Of a stretch of DNA of 64,000 nucleotides, positions 15,896 to 25,240 are shown one piece after another. Made by a program: the position numbers and the translations under genes. This stretch comes from an uncultured Prevotella sp. (GTDB lineage: Bacteria; Bacteroidota; Bacteroidia; Bacteroidales; Bacteroidaceae): assembly GCA_946188165.1 (NCBI GenBank), contig CAMHTW010000008.1:29358-93357 (forward strand), read 5' to 3'. Numbering within the stretch: the first letter of the stretch is position 1; every line of letters begins with the position of its first letter. The notes under the pieces were generated by a model. It ran no database searches and was not told where the DNA came from. It saw nothing but the letters and a program-made list of their open reading frames with translations.

Positions 15896-18289
15896 TTAGT
15901 TCTTGACGAGTCTGACCTCGTAGATTTCCCCAATCTGCTTGCGTGGCTTAGCCTGGAATTTTACACAAACCTGCTTCTTGCCTTTCAGCAACTCAGCGGG
16001 TATAGGATATGTCTCGTACTTGAATTCCGAGATGCGATACTTGCCCGTATTGTTCACCGACGTCACAACGACATCGTCGACAAGGATATCGAACTCATGA
16101 CTCTTCCACTCGCCAACGCCCCAATACTTCAGGCGCAAGCTCAGCTCAGTCTGTCCGCCCGTCTGCAACAGATAGCTGAAATAGTGACCGTCGCTGGCAT
16201 CACGATAGAACACATCATTGGTGTTGCCCACATTCGAACGGTCGGTCTCCATAAAGTGGTCTGACTCAGGCTGCTGCTCACCGGGCTGCACCTTATCAAC
16301 AGTGCGGTCTTCAAGGGCCTGACGCTCCTGCTCTCGTTTAGCCAAGTTATCGAGATAACCCTTATAGCTATTCTCCGAGAGTGCCAGCCAGTACATCATA
16401 TAGCGACTATCGTGCAACTCAAAGAAAGGCATCAGTTCATTGCGGATTTCGTTCTCCATACGCGTTGTCAGCGTAAAGTGCAGCGGCTTACCGGCAATAG
16501 GGTGCAACTGGTTGGCAATATCCTCCAGATTATTATTAATAAGGATAGGTGCCTGGTCAACGGGCAGCTTCTTGCCAACGGCCAACTGTCCGAAACGACT
16601 ATCGTCGGCAATCAGACGGACCAAATCCTCAGTACCAGTCTTCATAGCCAGCATAATAGGACCATGCATCAAGGCAATATACTGTGGCAGGTTAGGCAGA
16701 TACTTCACGCTGTTGTGCATCGGGAACGTGATGTCCACCACGTCGCCCTTCTTCCACTTACGGCTGATGGCCACATAACTGGACGGACCAGTGACGATGC
16801 TGACGGGCTGACCGTTTACCTTTAGCGCAAACTCACCAGGCTTCACCCATGCGGGATAGCGTACCTGCAGTGTAAATTGTCCCTTGCCTTCAGCAATGCT
16901 GATACGGCTCGTCTCGGCATACGGGAACTGCGTCTCTTGGCGCACCACGATGCCACGCTCTTTCCAGTTCAGCTGGGTAGCGACAAACAGGTTGACAAAC
17001 AGGTTGTCCTGTATCTTGGTATAGACAAACTGACCGTACTTGCCGTGGTTCTCCATACCCGTACCAACGCAGCACCACATCGCTTCGTTAGGAGCTGAAT
17101 AGTTACGGTAGTGACGTGGACGGGCCGACGTAAAGTACACATATCCACCATGTTCCGGATGTTGGCTCGACAAAATATGATTAAATGTAGCCAACTCGTA
17201 GAAGTCGGCATAACGGGCCTCAGGATTACGGCGGTGTAACTCTTCCGACAGCTTCAGCATGTTGTTTGTGTTACACGTCTCAGGACCGTCGATATCCTCT
17301 ACGAAGTCCTTACAGGCCTCCTTGCTGGGGAAATGCTCACGACGCGAATTACCACCAAAGGCCAATGTGCGTTCGCCAGTCACGATGTCCCAGAAGAACG
17401 ATGCTGCATTGTGGTAAGCCTCGTCGCCTGACAGTTCGCTGATGCGCTCGAAACCGACCACCTTAGGCACCTGCGTGTTGGCATGCATGTTGTCCAAACA
17501 GTCCTGACGCTGTTCCAATGGCAACAGCAATCTTTTGTGCGAGAAACGCTTGGCAACATCCAAGTACTTCTTGTCGCCCGTGATGGCATAGGCATCGGCC
17601 AGCACCTCGTTCATGCCGCCATGCTCAGTATGTAGTGTGCGCTCCACCTGTTCGTCGGTCAGTCCGCTGGTCAGGTCGATAGCCCAGTCGCAGAAGTCCA
17701 AGAACAGCTTCTTGGCCTGCTCGTTACCGCAGTACACCCAGCAGTCGCGCAGTCCGGCATACATCTTATGCAGATTATAGTAAGGCACCCAGGCACCGCT
17801 ATAGGGACCAAAATTACCCTTCTTGTAGTTCGACCAGATACGGTCTGAGCCGGGCACACCGCCAACATAGCCCTTACCCCACTCCGGATGGTTTTTAGCA
17901 TTGGCATCGGCGCAACGCTGCAACTCGCTAATCCAGTACTCCATGCGCTCACGGCAGGCCTCCGAGCCCGTAGCAGCATTCATGGCCAGCGCCGTCAGAT
18001 AGTGGCCACCCACGTGACCGTCCAGTCCTGCCCAGTTCGGATACAACTCACCCTTCGGCGTCAGTCCGGCTTCCTTCAGGAAGGGTGCCAGCAGTCGGTC
18101 GTTGTCGTACTTCAACAGCACTTGTATATTCAGGTCGCGTGCCTTCTTCAACGGACCGTCCAACAATGTGACGTCACCAAGTGGAAACTCGTCGGCATAG
18201 AGCCGATCCTGTGCTTGCATGCTGCCTGCCATAAGGAGCATCGCCAACGTAAAGGATGTTCTTCCAATACTTATCAAATGTCTTCTCAT
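15896..18289 (-). CDS. Exported glycoside hydrolase, GH127-type beta-L-arabinofuranosidase (DUF1680)
   Basis: The 797-residue protein has a signal peptide (about 1-26, ending SMQAQ). The (alpha/alpha)6 barrel begins with NWAGLDGHVGGHYLTALA and HTEHGGMNEVLADAYAIT. The Zn/Cys active site of the family is visible: Glu337 and Cys339 in GPETCN, and Cys406-Cys407 in MWCCVGTG; by comparison with the founding GH127 enzyme Cys406 should be the nucleophile. The enzyme removes terminal beta-L-arabinofuranose from plant glycans or glycoproteins, probably in the periplasm. The related family GH146 shares this fold, so the family number is not certain. About 170 C-terminal residues form a further beta-rich domain. 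No SusC/SusD pair is nearby. Confidence 0.88.
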   Translation of the reverse strand: MRRHLISIGRTSFTLAMLLMAGSMQAQDRLYADEFPLGDVTLLDGPLKKARDLNIQVLLKYDNDRLLAPFLKEAGLTPKGELYPNWAGLDGHVGGHYLTALAMNAATGSEACRERMEYWISELQRCADANAKNHPEWGKGYVGGVPGSDRIWSNYKKGNFGPYSGAWVPYYNLHKMYAGLRDCWVYCGNEQAKKLFLDFCDWAIDLTSGLTDEQVERTLHTEHGGMNEVLADAYAITGDKKYLDVAKRFSHKRLLLPLEQRQDCLDNMHANTQVPKVVGFERISELSGDEAYHNAASFFWDIVTGERTLAFGGNSRREHFPSKEACKDFVEDIDGPETCNTNNMLKLSEELHRRNPEARYADFYELATFNHILSSQHPEHGGYVYFTSARPRHYRNYSAPNEAMWCCVGTGMENHGKYGQFVYTKIQDNLFVNLFVATQLNWKERGIVVRQETQFPYAETSRISIAEGKGQFTLQVRYPAWVKPGEFALKVNGQPVSIVTGPSSYVAISRKWKKGDVVDITFPMHNSVKYLPNLPQYIALMHGPIMLAMKTGTEDLVRLIADDSRFGQLAVGKKLPVDQAPILINNNLEDIANQLHPIAGKPLHFTLTTRMENEIRNELMPFFELHDSRYMMYWLALSENSYKGYLDNLAKREQERQALEDRTVDKVQPGEQQPESDHFMETDRSNVGNTNDVFYRDASDGHYFSYLLQTGGQTELSLRLKYWGVGEWKSHEFDILVDDVVVTSVNNTGKYRISEFKYETYPIPAELLKGKKQVCVKFQAKPRKQIGEIYEVRLVKN

Positions 18290-18314
18290 AATTCACGAAT
18301 AGTTAATTGAGTGG

Positions 18315-18322
18315 CAAAATTA
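18315..18322 (-). promoter_or_regulatory. -7 promoter element (TAATTTTG) for the GH127 gene
   Basis: It reads TAATTTTG on minus, 25 nt before the ATG at 18289. Confidence 0.55.
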
Positions 18323-18399
18323 CACATTATTTTCGACATTCTTTACTATCGAGTGTTTAAAGATTGTTAAGAGTTAAAGAATTAATCGAAATTGTTTCG

Positions 18400-18407
18400 T
18401 ATCTTTG
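18400..18407 (+). promoter_or_regulatory. -7 promoter element (TATCTTTG) for the lemA operon
   Basis: It matches TAnnTTTG, 37 nt before the LemA start at 18445. Confidence 0.6.
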
Positions 18408-18444
18408 TACCAACAAATAACCATTTTTTATCAAAAAAACTATT

Positions 18445-19017
18445 ATGTTAGTACTTGTTATCCTTATCGTCGTGGCAGTTATCGCCATTGGTTATTTCAT
18501 CAGCACCCAGCGCTCGCTGGTCAGTCTCGATGAGATGTGTAAGAACGCCCTGAGCCAGATTGAGGTTCAGCTCAACTCCCGTTTCGATGCTGTCATTGCA
18601 TTGGCCAAGACGGCAGCCAAGTATGCCGAACACGAGTCTGACACCATTATCAAGACCGTCGAGGCCCGTGGTGGACAGAAGTCCTCTGCAGGTGCTACGC
18701 CCGAAGCCATCAACCAGCAGAGCGACCTGCTCTCGCAGATGATGGGCAAGTTGAACGTTGTCTTTGAGCGCTATCCTGAACTGAAAGCCAGCGACCTCTA
18801 CATCGAGGCTCAGCAAGGTCAGAAGCAGTACGAGGAGAACGTCCGCATCTCGCGCATGGTCTACAACGATACGGCTACGAAGATGAACCGTATGGTGCGC
18901 CAGTGGCCTTCCAGCATTGTTGCCTCGACGCTGAACTTCACGGTCAAGGAGTATCTGAAGATTGACGATGCACAGAAGAAGAGTTACCCCAACCTCGATG
19001 AAGCATTCAAGAAGTAA
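18445..19017 (+). CDS. lemA: LemA family protein
   Basis: The 190-residue protein has one N-terminal membrane helix (residues 1-19, LVILIVVAVIAIGYFI) followed by a helical domain with the LemA pattern: an N-terminal block ending in NSRFDAVIALAKTAAKYAEHE and a later block EENVRISRMVYNDTATKMNR. LemA proteins are anchored in the inner membrane with a coiled helical domain outside; their role is not settled. The gene overlaps the next one (DUF2207) by 20 bases in another frame, a pairing that is common for these two families and suggests a shared function. Confidence 0.9.
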   Translation: MLVLVILIVVAVIAIGYFISTQRSLVSLDEMCKNALSQIEVQLNSRFDAVIALAKTAAKYAEHESDTIIKTVEARGGQKSSAGATPEAINQQSDLLSQMMGKLNVVFERYPELKASDLYIEAQQGQKQYEENVRISRMVYNDTATKMNRMVRQWPSSIVASTLNFTVKEYLKIDDAQKKSYPNLDEAFKK

Positions 19018-20659
19018 ATTTGCCTCTTGGCTGTTAGCCATGGGCTTTTGGCTGACAGCAACAAGTGCTACAGCCCGTCCCTTCCTGCACGACCTGAACA
19101 TCCGCGTGGTGCTGAGCCACAATGGCGATGCGCAGATTACGGAGACACGTCTGATGGACATCGACAACGAGGGGACCGAGTGCTACATCGGCCTGGGTAA
19201 CATGGGTCAGAGCATTGTCGGCAATCTGAGGGTCAAGGACGAGACAGGGCGCGAATTCACCTGCGTTGACGATTGGGACATCGACCAGAGCCGACAGTGG
19301 AAGACCGGCAAGTGCGGCATCATTGAGAAACGCAACGGCTACGAACTATGCTGGGGCTTGGGTGATGTGGGACACCGCACGTACACCACCTCGTACACGA
19401 TTACCAGTCTGGTACATGACTACCCTGACGCCGATGCCATCCGCCACGTCTTCCTTGACGAGGCTGTCAGGCCCAAACCTGCCCACGTTCGCATGACCAT
19501 TGTCGCTGCCGACAGCACTCGCTTTTCACCCGACAGTTGCGGCATCTGGGGCTTCCGATTCCAAGGCGAGCTCTGGTTCGAGGGCGACAGTATTGTGATT
19601 GAGAGTACCGAGGCCTTTGAGGACCGTAGTGCCCTCTACGTAATGGTCAAATTTCCCAAAGGCATGTTCGAACCCACCATCCAGGAGGACGACACCTTCG
19701 AGCACAAGCAGCAGTTGGCCTTCGAGGGTAGCGACTATGTAGGCGACGACGATGACGAGGAGCTATCATCATTTGAAACCATGTTAGGCATCTTTGTGGG
19801 CTTAGTGATGTGGCTGATGCCCATACTCTGCGGTGTTGCCTACCTTTGGTATGTCTGGCGTGCCCGCCGTCGTGCCAACAAAGATTTGCTGTGGTATCGC
19901 GACATTCCCCTCAACGGCAACTTACAGCAGGCCAACGACATTCTGAATGCCTACCGCTATTTCGGTACAGACTATAACAACCTGCTCTCGGCCTGCATCC
20001 TGAAGCTTATCGACCTGCGTGCCATCAGCATCAAGCCCGTCCAGAACAAGAAGGGCAAGATGGTCAGCAGTTTCGTCATCAACGAGTTCCAAGATGCCAG
20101 CAACCAACCGCTGCTGTTGCGCAAGCTGCACACCATTTTCAAGATTGCCGCCGGCGACGACGCTGTGTTGGAGCCCAAGGAACTGAAGTCGTATATGAAG
20201 AAAACCAGCAACGAGAGTGTCACCGATTCGTTTATCAACACGCTGCACACCAAGACTGCGCTGTCCAGCTATAAGGACCGTCAGGACGAGGTGCGCCAGG
20301 TGTTTGGTCTGCGCAAGTTCCTCAAGGAGTTTACCCTGCTTGACGAGCGCGGTATCAACGAGGTAACACTATGGAAGGACTACATGATCTACGCTACCCT
20401 CTTCGGTATTGCCGACCAGGTTATCAAGGACATGAAGAAGATTAATCCCGAATTCTTCAATATGGACCGCGTGGCTGCACAGATGGCCGACGACATGACG
20501 CTGCCAACTATCAACAGTGCCTTGCATTCCAGCTATACGCGTGCCTATATGAATAAGGTAAATCGTGAACAACGTGCCTCGGGCCGTGGCGGCCATTCGT
20601 CGTGGGGCGGTGGAGGAGGCGGCTTCTCCGGTGGCGGAGGAGGCGGCGGTGTTCGCTAA
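18998..20659 (+). CDS. DUF2207 domain membrane protein
   Basis: From the ATG at 18998 (inside the end of lemA) the protein has 553 residues and a signal peptide of about 27 residues ending TATSATARP. The DUF2207 ectodomain covers about 30-240 (LNIRVVLSHNGDAQITET, YTTSYTITSLVHDY). A membrane helix follows near 255-285 (MLGIFVGLVMWLMPILCG), then a cytoplasmic part with QQANDILNAYRYFGTDYNNL. The tail is glycine-rich (GGGGGGFSGGGG), typical of the family. The frame can be extended to 18962, but that start lacks a signal peptide. It probably works with LemA at the inner membrane; the function is unknown. Its last four bases overlap the stop of the convergent nhaC gene. Confidence 0.85.
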   Translation: MKHSRSKFASWLLAMGFWLTATSATARPFLHDLNIRVVLSHNGDAQITETRLMDIDNEGTECYIGLGNMGQSIVGNLRVKDETGREFTCVDDWDIDQSRQWKTGKCGIIEKRNGYELCWGLGDVGHRTYTTSYTITSLVHDYPDADAIRHVFLDEAVRPKPAHVRMTIVAADSTRFSPDSCGIWGFRFQGELWFEGDSIVIESTEAFEDRSALYVMVKFPKGMFEPTIQEDDTFEHKQQLAFEGSDYVGDDDDEELSSFETMLGIFVGLVMWLMPILCGVAYLWYVWRARRRANKDLLWYRDIPLNGNLQQANDILNAYRYFGTDYNNLLSACILKLIDLRAISIKPVQNKKGKMVSSFVINEFQDASNQPLLLRKLHTIFKIAAGDDAVLEPKELKSYMKKTSNESVTDSFINTLHTKTALSSYKDRQDEVRQVFGLRKFLKEFTLLDERGINEVTLWKDYMIYATLFGIADQVIKDMKKINPEFFNMDRVAAQMADDMTLPTINSALHSSYTRAYMNKVNREQRASGRGGHSSWGGGGGGFSGGGGGGGVR

Positions 20660-22122
20660 TCAGTATCAGGGGTGGCCTGCGGGTCACTCCTTTTTATCTT
20701 CCAGCCGATAGCCGCGATAAGAATGCTCATCAGCGGACTCAGGTAATTGAAGAAACAGAAAGGCAGATACGTCAAGGTTGGCACACCCAGCACAGTCGAT
20801 TGCGTCATACCGCACGTGTTCCACGGTATCAGCACCGACGTCACGGTGGCTGCATCCTCGGTGGTACGACTCAGCAATCGCGCCTCGTAGCCCTGCTTGC
20901 TGAACACATTCTTATACATATCGGCATTCAGCACGATGGAGATATACTGGTCGCCCGTGGTAATATTCAGGAAGATGCCCGTAAAGACCGACGAGCCAAC
21001 CAGGCTGACACGGTTGCGCACCCAACGGATAATAACACCCGTAATACTGTCTATCATGCCGCTGGCCACGAGCGAGGCACCGAAGCACATGGCACAGAGT
21101 ATCAGCCAGATGGTGGTCAGCATACCTGCCATACCGCTGGTTGAAACCAGCTCGTTCAGTGAGGCATTACCAGTGTCAATGGCCGTCGAGCCATAGAACG
21201 TAACAGCCAGTCCGCGAATCAGGGATTCAGCGGAAGCCTGCGTCGTGCCTGCTACCTGACAGAGAATGTGCGGCTGCAATATCAGCGCAAGCACACCGGC
21301 CATGAGCGACGATAAGAACAGCACTATCAGCGACGGCACCTTACGGGCTATCATCAGTCCCGTCAGCACGGGCACCACCAACGTCCACAGCGAGATATTG
21401 AACGTGTGCGACAGTCCGCCGGTGTATTCTTCGACATGAGCCGCAGCCTCCACGTCGCCATCCAGTCCTGCCAGCAGAAAGATGATGATGGTAATGATGA
21501 ACGTCGGGACAGTGGTAAACACCATGTAGCGGATATGTGTGAACAAATCGACACCGGCTGCGGACGAAGCCAGAATGGTGGTATCGCTCAGCGGCGACAT
21601 CTTATCGCCGAAATACGCGCCCGAGATAATGGCACCCGCCGCCCAAGCTTCCGAAACGCCCAACGCATGGCCAATACCCAGCAAGGCCACACCAATGGTG
21701 GCTATGGTGGTCCACGACGAACCCGACAGCAGCGAGATAAAGGCACAGATGACGCACGACGACACCAGGAAGAACTGAGGCGACATAATCTGCACGCCAT
21801 AGTATATCAGCGTCGGCACAATGCCGCTAATCATCCATGACCCAGACAGCATACCGACGCAGAGCAGAATCAGCAGCGTGGCACTCACACCGCCCAGCGT
21901 CTTCTTGATTTGCTGTTCGAACGCGTCCCAAGGCACTCTGTAGAGGGCCATCGACAGACACACACATACCGCCATACCCATCAGCAGGGCTATCTGGCTG
22001 CCACCGGTCAGCGAGTCGCTGCCAAACAGCATGATAGCCACGCTCAGGAATCCTATCAGTACCACCACGGGTATGATGGCTATGAGTGGATGCGGCTGTA
22101 TCTTACGGTCACGTTCAGTCAC
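20656..22122 (-). CDS. nhaC: NhaC-family Na+/H+ antiporter
   Basis: The 488-residue protein has about twelve membrane helices. The NhaC signature region is seen in SLLSGSSWTTIATIGVALLG (about 130-149) and GAYFGDKMSPLSDTT (about 169-183), where the Asp and Ser/Thr residues form the ion path. It swaps cytoplasmic Na+ for external H+ at the inner membrane; relatives exchange malate/lactate, so the substrate is likely but not certain. The stop overlaps the end of the DUF2207 gene by four bases in the convergent direction. The lipoprotein gene upstream ends 13 bases before this start, so the two may be one operon. Confidence 0.9.
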   Translation of the reverse strand: MTERDRKIQPHPLIAIIPVVVLIGFLSVAIMLFGSDSLTGGSQIALLMGMAVCVCLSMALYRVPWDAFEQQIKKTLGGVSATLLILLCVGMLSGSWMISGIVPTLIYYGVQIMSPQFFLVSSCVICAFISLLSGSSWTTIATIGVALLGIGHALGVSEAWAAGAIISGAYFGDKMSPLSDTTILASSAAGVDLFTHIRYMVFTTVPTFIITIIIFLLAGLDGDVEAAAHVEEYTGGLSHTFNISLWTLVVPVLTGLMIARKVPSLIVLFLSSLMAGVLALILQPHILCQVAGTTQASAESLIRGLAVTFYGSTAIDTGNASLNELVSTSGMAGMLTTIWLILCAMCFGASLVASGMIDSITGVIIRWVRNRVSLVGSSVFTGIFLNITTGDQYISIVLNADMYKNVFSKQGYEARLLSRTTEDAATVTSVLIPWNTCGMTQSTVLGVPTLTYLPFCFFNYLSPLMSILIAAIGWKIKRSDPQATPDTD

Positions 22123-22135
22123 TCCAGTACGTTAT

Positions 22136-22774
22136 TTATTCCTCCTCCACGTTCTCCTCGTCGTCGTAATTGCCGTCGTACACGTTCTGCATCCAGTTGA
22201 ACAACGTGCCGAACGGATAGACGTCAGTATCAATCCAGTTATGTATCTTCCAGGCGCCGTTCTCCAAATACAGCTCGAGTTCCATGTAGCCCCTGTTGTC
22301 ACAACTATCCTTCAGCCACACCTCAGCCTGAGCCTGCTCTTTCGACATCAGCTCGGCCTTCAGCGAGTCCACAAATATCGGTGTAGCGATGCCTGCCGTC
22401 CAGTGGTGACCATGGTCACCCTCAAACATCACCTCACCCTTCTGGATTTTTTTCTCCAAATTGCCTTTAAGTTCCAGATAATCCTTCGAACAGTACTTGT
22501 TGTCCAGCAGACCGATGTCAATACCATCGCTGGCTGCCATTTTGTTCACATCCTCAAAACAAGCTTGAATCTGCTTCTCAACGGCCTTCTCAGTCCACAT
22601 ACTGGACTCCTTGGCCTTTGGCCGTGCTTCCGACACCTCAGAAGCTTCAATCGGCTTGACCACCGAATCTACCAGAGCAGCACCAATCTCTGTATCATCT
22701 CCCTGAACCTTGTTACTACTACAAGCCGCCATCACTATGGCAGCAACTACGAAAGCTAAATTTTTTACCTTCAT
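22136..22774 (-). CDS. Putative lipoprotein of unknown function
   Basis: The 212-residue protein has a lipoprotein signal peptide with lipobox VMAAC, making Cys18 the lipidation site, then a flexible acidic stretch (about 20-50). Residues about 55-195 form one domain with WLKDSCDNRGYMELELYL and GAWKIHNWIDTDVYP, which reads like a small alpha+beta (DUF3828/NTF2-like) fold; that is a guess. The tail is very acidic (DDEENVEEE). I prefer the ATG at 22774; an alternative ATG three codons upstream (22783) is equally close to the promoter at 22801-22808. It precedes nhaC by 13 bases. Confidence 0.75.
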   Translation of the reverse strand: MKVKNLAFVVAAIVMAACSSNKVQGDDTEIGAALVDSVVKPIEASEVSEARPKAKESSMWTEKAVEKQIQACFEDVNKMAASDGIDIGLLDNKYCSKDYLELKGNLEKKIQKGEVMFEGDHGHHWTAGIATPIFVDSLKAELMSKEQAQAEVWLKDSCDNRGYMELELYLENGAWKIHNWIDTDVYPFGTLFNWMQNVYDGNYDDEENVEEE

Positions 22775-22800
22775 TTCATACATTTTCTAAATTTGAGCGC

Positions 22801-22808
22801 AAAGGTAC
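22801..22808 (-). promoter_or_regulatory. -7 promoter element (TACCTTTG) for lipoprotein-nhaC
   Basis: It reads TACCTTTG on minus, 26 nt before the ATG at 22774. Confidence 0.6.
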
Positions 22809-22839
22809 AAATAAGCGTGCAAACCACAAAGAAAAAACA

Positions 22840-22874
22840 AAAAAAAATCTGGGCCCACCCGAAAGTAGGCCCAA
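22840..22874 (-). terminator. Terminator-like hairpin with T-run, no obvious gene upstream
   Basis: On the minus strand tgggcc (22874-22869) pairs with ggccca (22856-22851) and a run of nine T follows (complement of 22841-22849). It lies just upstream of the lipoprotein promoter. No convincing gene lies upstream of it on this strand. The remainder of the gene-free stretch 22775-23236 holds the repeats at 23017-23099 and the promoter at 23182. Confidence 0.4.
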
Positions 22875-23016
22875 ATTTACAATTTTCGTTCGGCTCGCCA
22901 TCGTCACCGCCACCACCATTGTTATCTCCAGTGTTTCCACTTTTAAAACTTTTCCTCATCCATCTTCCCTCTAACATCATACATCTATCTCTATGCCGCA
23001 TCGCAGAAAAATTTAG

Positions 23017-23099
23017 GAAGCCTTCCGGATATTTCTGGAAGGCTTCGTAGAAAATTCTAGAAGGCTTCGTAGTAAAATTTGGAAGGCTATGTGGGTATG
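23017..23099. repeat. Inverted repeat and three 22/23-nt tandem units (ggaaggcttcg)
   Basis: A perfect 10-bp inverted repeat pairs 23017-23026 with 23037-23046. The right arm starts a run of three degenerate units at 23033-23054, 23055-23077 and 23078-23099, sharing the core ggaaggct. The stretch is non-coding, between divergent genes. Confidence 0.6.
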
Positions 23100-23181
23100 T
23101 TTTTTGCTAATATTTATAGTAAAAAATAGGTAATATTAGTAAAAAAACAGAATATCTATGTTTTAATTCGAGAAAAATTTG

Positions 23182-23189
23182 TATCTTTG
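23182..23189 (+). promoter_or_regulatory. -7 promoter element (TATCTTTG) for the M13 peptidase gene
   Basis: It matches TAnnTTTG, 17 nt before the ATG at 23207 and 47 nt before the preferred ATG at 23237. Confidence 0.6.
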
Positions 23190-23236
23190 TCACCACATTA
23201 GCAAATATGATAAATATGAATAGAACTCAAAAAACT

Positions 23237-25204
23237 ATGAAAAAAAACTATTTATGGATGTTGGCCTTATGTGGTGCTATGGCATTTACGTCGTGTATTG
23301 ACAATGCAGACAATCCAAGTGGTCCCCCGGAATCTACGAGCCACAAGAATATTGAAGAAGCGTCTGTATTCAGTAAAGACATGGATCTCAGTGTTTATGC
23401 TGGCGACAACTTCTATCAGTACATGTTGGGACAGTGGCTCAAGGACAATCCTGTACCTACGAAAGACGGTGATCTTTTAATTGGCGCCATAATAACCCAA
23501 AAACAAAACGCTACGAAGGCGCTTGCAGAGATAACTGCTAAAGGGCAGAATTTGATTGCGTTTACCTTGTTAAGTTTATATGATCATGATGATTTGCAAA
23601 GCGACTCTACGCTTCTGATGAGTAAGATTAAGCAGATAGACGAGGCAGGAACCAAAGAGGCTATGCTCCAGTTGATGGCTGAATTTGTGAAACAGGGTTA
23701 TCCCTGTCCGTTTGTCATTTTGCCGGAAGTTCTCATGCGCAAGGTCTATCCTGGCATAGAAATGCTTAGCGAATATAATCTGACGTCTTTAAAGGTAGAA
23801 CGCATGGGTATTCCCGATAAAGAAGCCATAAGCATAGTAGAAGCAGGTGATAAGTGGCAGGCCTACGTCAAAAGTAAGACCCACAAGAAACAGGAAAAAA
23901 TGCTCTCCTATCATTACAACCCTCATGAAGGTGTTATGCTGATAAACACTGCCCGTCGTCGTAGTGCCGGTACCGACTGGATCGGCACACTTGGCAAAAC
24001 GCTGGACATGGACTTGTCGGCCATTGCTGCTGATGAAGACGAGATGAGCATGGTGGATCATCTGATGACTTATAATCTGGATTCCCTGAAACTGCTGGCA
24101 AAATATTTCATCCTGAACCGCGATTACAAATATTTGCCGTTAAAGGAACTGGATATTAATACCGATGAAGGTTCGGAAGGACTCTTCGAGTATATTTGCA
24201 ACGCTGTCACAGACCAGAGCAGCGGTCTAGCCACCTCGCTGAGCCATTCTTATACTCAGCATGCAATTCCTGAGAGTAACAAGGCGGAGGCAACGGCCAT
24301 GTTTGAAGAGATGAGAGCTGCGTTCCGTAATCGTATTGGCAAGTATGACTGGATGACCGATGTTACGAAAGCCAAGGCTATGGAGAAACTGGATGCCATG
24401 AAGTACTATTGTGGATGGCCCGATAATTGGCATGCCGAGTGGGAAGCCAAGCTTGTAGCGGAAGAAACTTCCTATAGACTCGTGTGCAACCTGTTTAACC
24501 AATATGTTGACATCACTCGCAGCATGATAGGACAGACGTCGGATGATGCCATTTTCTATGCAGACTGGATGAGTATGGGCGCCTATGTTGCCAATGCTTT
24601 CTATTCTCCTGAGAATAATTCCATAGCCTTGTTGGCAAGCAACCTGGTGAGTCCTATTTACGACAAGACTATGCCAAGTTACTACAATTATGCCGTATTA
24701 GGTGCCCAAACTATTGGACATGAGATGACGCATGGATTCGATAACATGGGTTCGAAATACAATGCCATAGGTAAAAAAGAGAACTGGTGGACACCACAGG
24801 ACGAGCAGAATTTCGAGAGTAGGCAGAAGCTGCTGATAGACCATTTCAACAAGCTGCAATACGTGCCTGATGTTTACTGCGATGGCAAACAAACCCTTGG
24901 CGAAAACATTGCCGACCTGGGCGGAATAGAGATTGCCTATGAAAGTTACATGAAGAATAAGATTACTGCTTCCGGCGGCGAGCGCGACTACTTGGCCCGA
25001 GAGTTCTACCGCAGTTTTGCAGAAGGATGGAAGTTTAACATGACCACTGAATATGCGTTGGAGAACTTTAAAACGGACGAGCATGCAGCTCCCATTTTGC
25101 GTGTCAACGGCATTGTGAACCTTACTAACGAGTGGTATCGCCTGTTTAACATTTCAGACGGGGCAATGTATGTGGCTCCAGACAAACGCGTCAGCATCTG
25201 GTGA
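23237..25204 (+). CDS. M13 (neprilysin/PepO-type) zinc metallopeptidase, lipoprotein
   Basis: The 655-residue protein has a lipoprotein signal peptide with lipobox FTSC (Cys20). The M13 catalytic centre is clear: GHEMTHGFD with HEMTH at 495-499, then ENIADLGG with Glu556 as third zinc ligand and Asp560. The family block NAFYSPENNSIALLASNL lies near 455-472. These enzymes cleave small peptides at hydrophobic residues; this one should be tethered to an envelope membrane. ATGs at 23207 and 23216 are also in frame, but only 23237 places the charged N-terminus directly before the hydrophobic core. A sugar-binding lipoprotein gene follows after 36 bases on the same strand. Confidence 0.92.
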   Translation: MKKNYLWMLALCGAMAFTSCIDNADNPSGPPESTSHKNIEEASVFSKDMDLSVYAGDNFYQYMLGQWLKDNPVPTKDGDLLIGAIITQKQNATKALAEITAKGQNLIAFTLLSLYDHDDLQSDSTLLMSKIKQIDEAGTKEAMLQLMAEFVKQGYPCPFVILPEVLMRKVYPGIEMLSEYNLTSLKVERMGIPDKEAISIVEAGDKWQAYVKSKTHKKQEKMLSYHYNPHEGVMLINTARRRSAGTDWIGTLGKTLDMDLSAIAADEDEMSMVDHLMTYNLDSLKLLAKYFILNRDYKYLPLKELDINTDEGSEGLFEYICNAVTDQSSGLATSLSHSYTQHAIPESNKAEATAMFEEMRAAFRNRIGKYDWMTDVTKAKAMEKLDAMKYYCGWPDNWHAEWEAKLVAEETSYRLVCNLFNQYVDITRSMIGQTSDDAIFYADWMSMGAYVANAFYSPENNSIALLASNLVSPIYDKTMPSYYNYAVLGAQTIGHEMTHGFDNMGSKYNAIGKKENWWTPQDEQNFESRQKLLIDHFNKLQYVPDVYCDGKQTLGENIADLGGIEIAYESYMKNKITASGGERDYLAREFYRSFAEGWKFNMTTEYALENFKTDEHAAPILRVNGIVNLTNEWYRLFNISDGAMYVAPDKRVSIW

Positions 25205-25240
25205 ACAATAGTTTTACTTAAAATATTAAAATTTATAATT

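Noticed and set aside
22793..23050. 85-codon frame on + over the lipoprotein upstream region
   Set aside because: It runs through a terminator-like hairpin and low-complexity proline codons, has no promoter or recognisable domain, and is best explained as chance.
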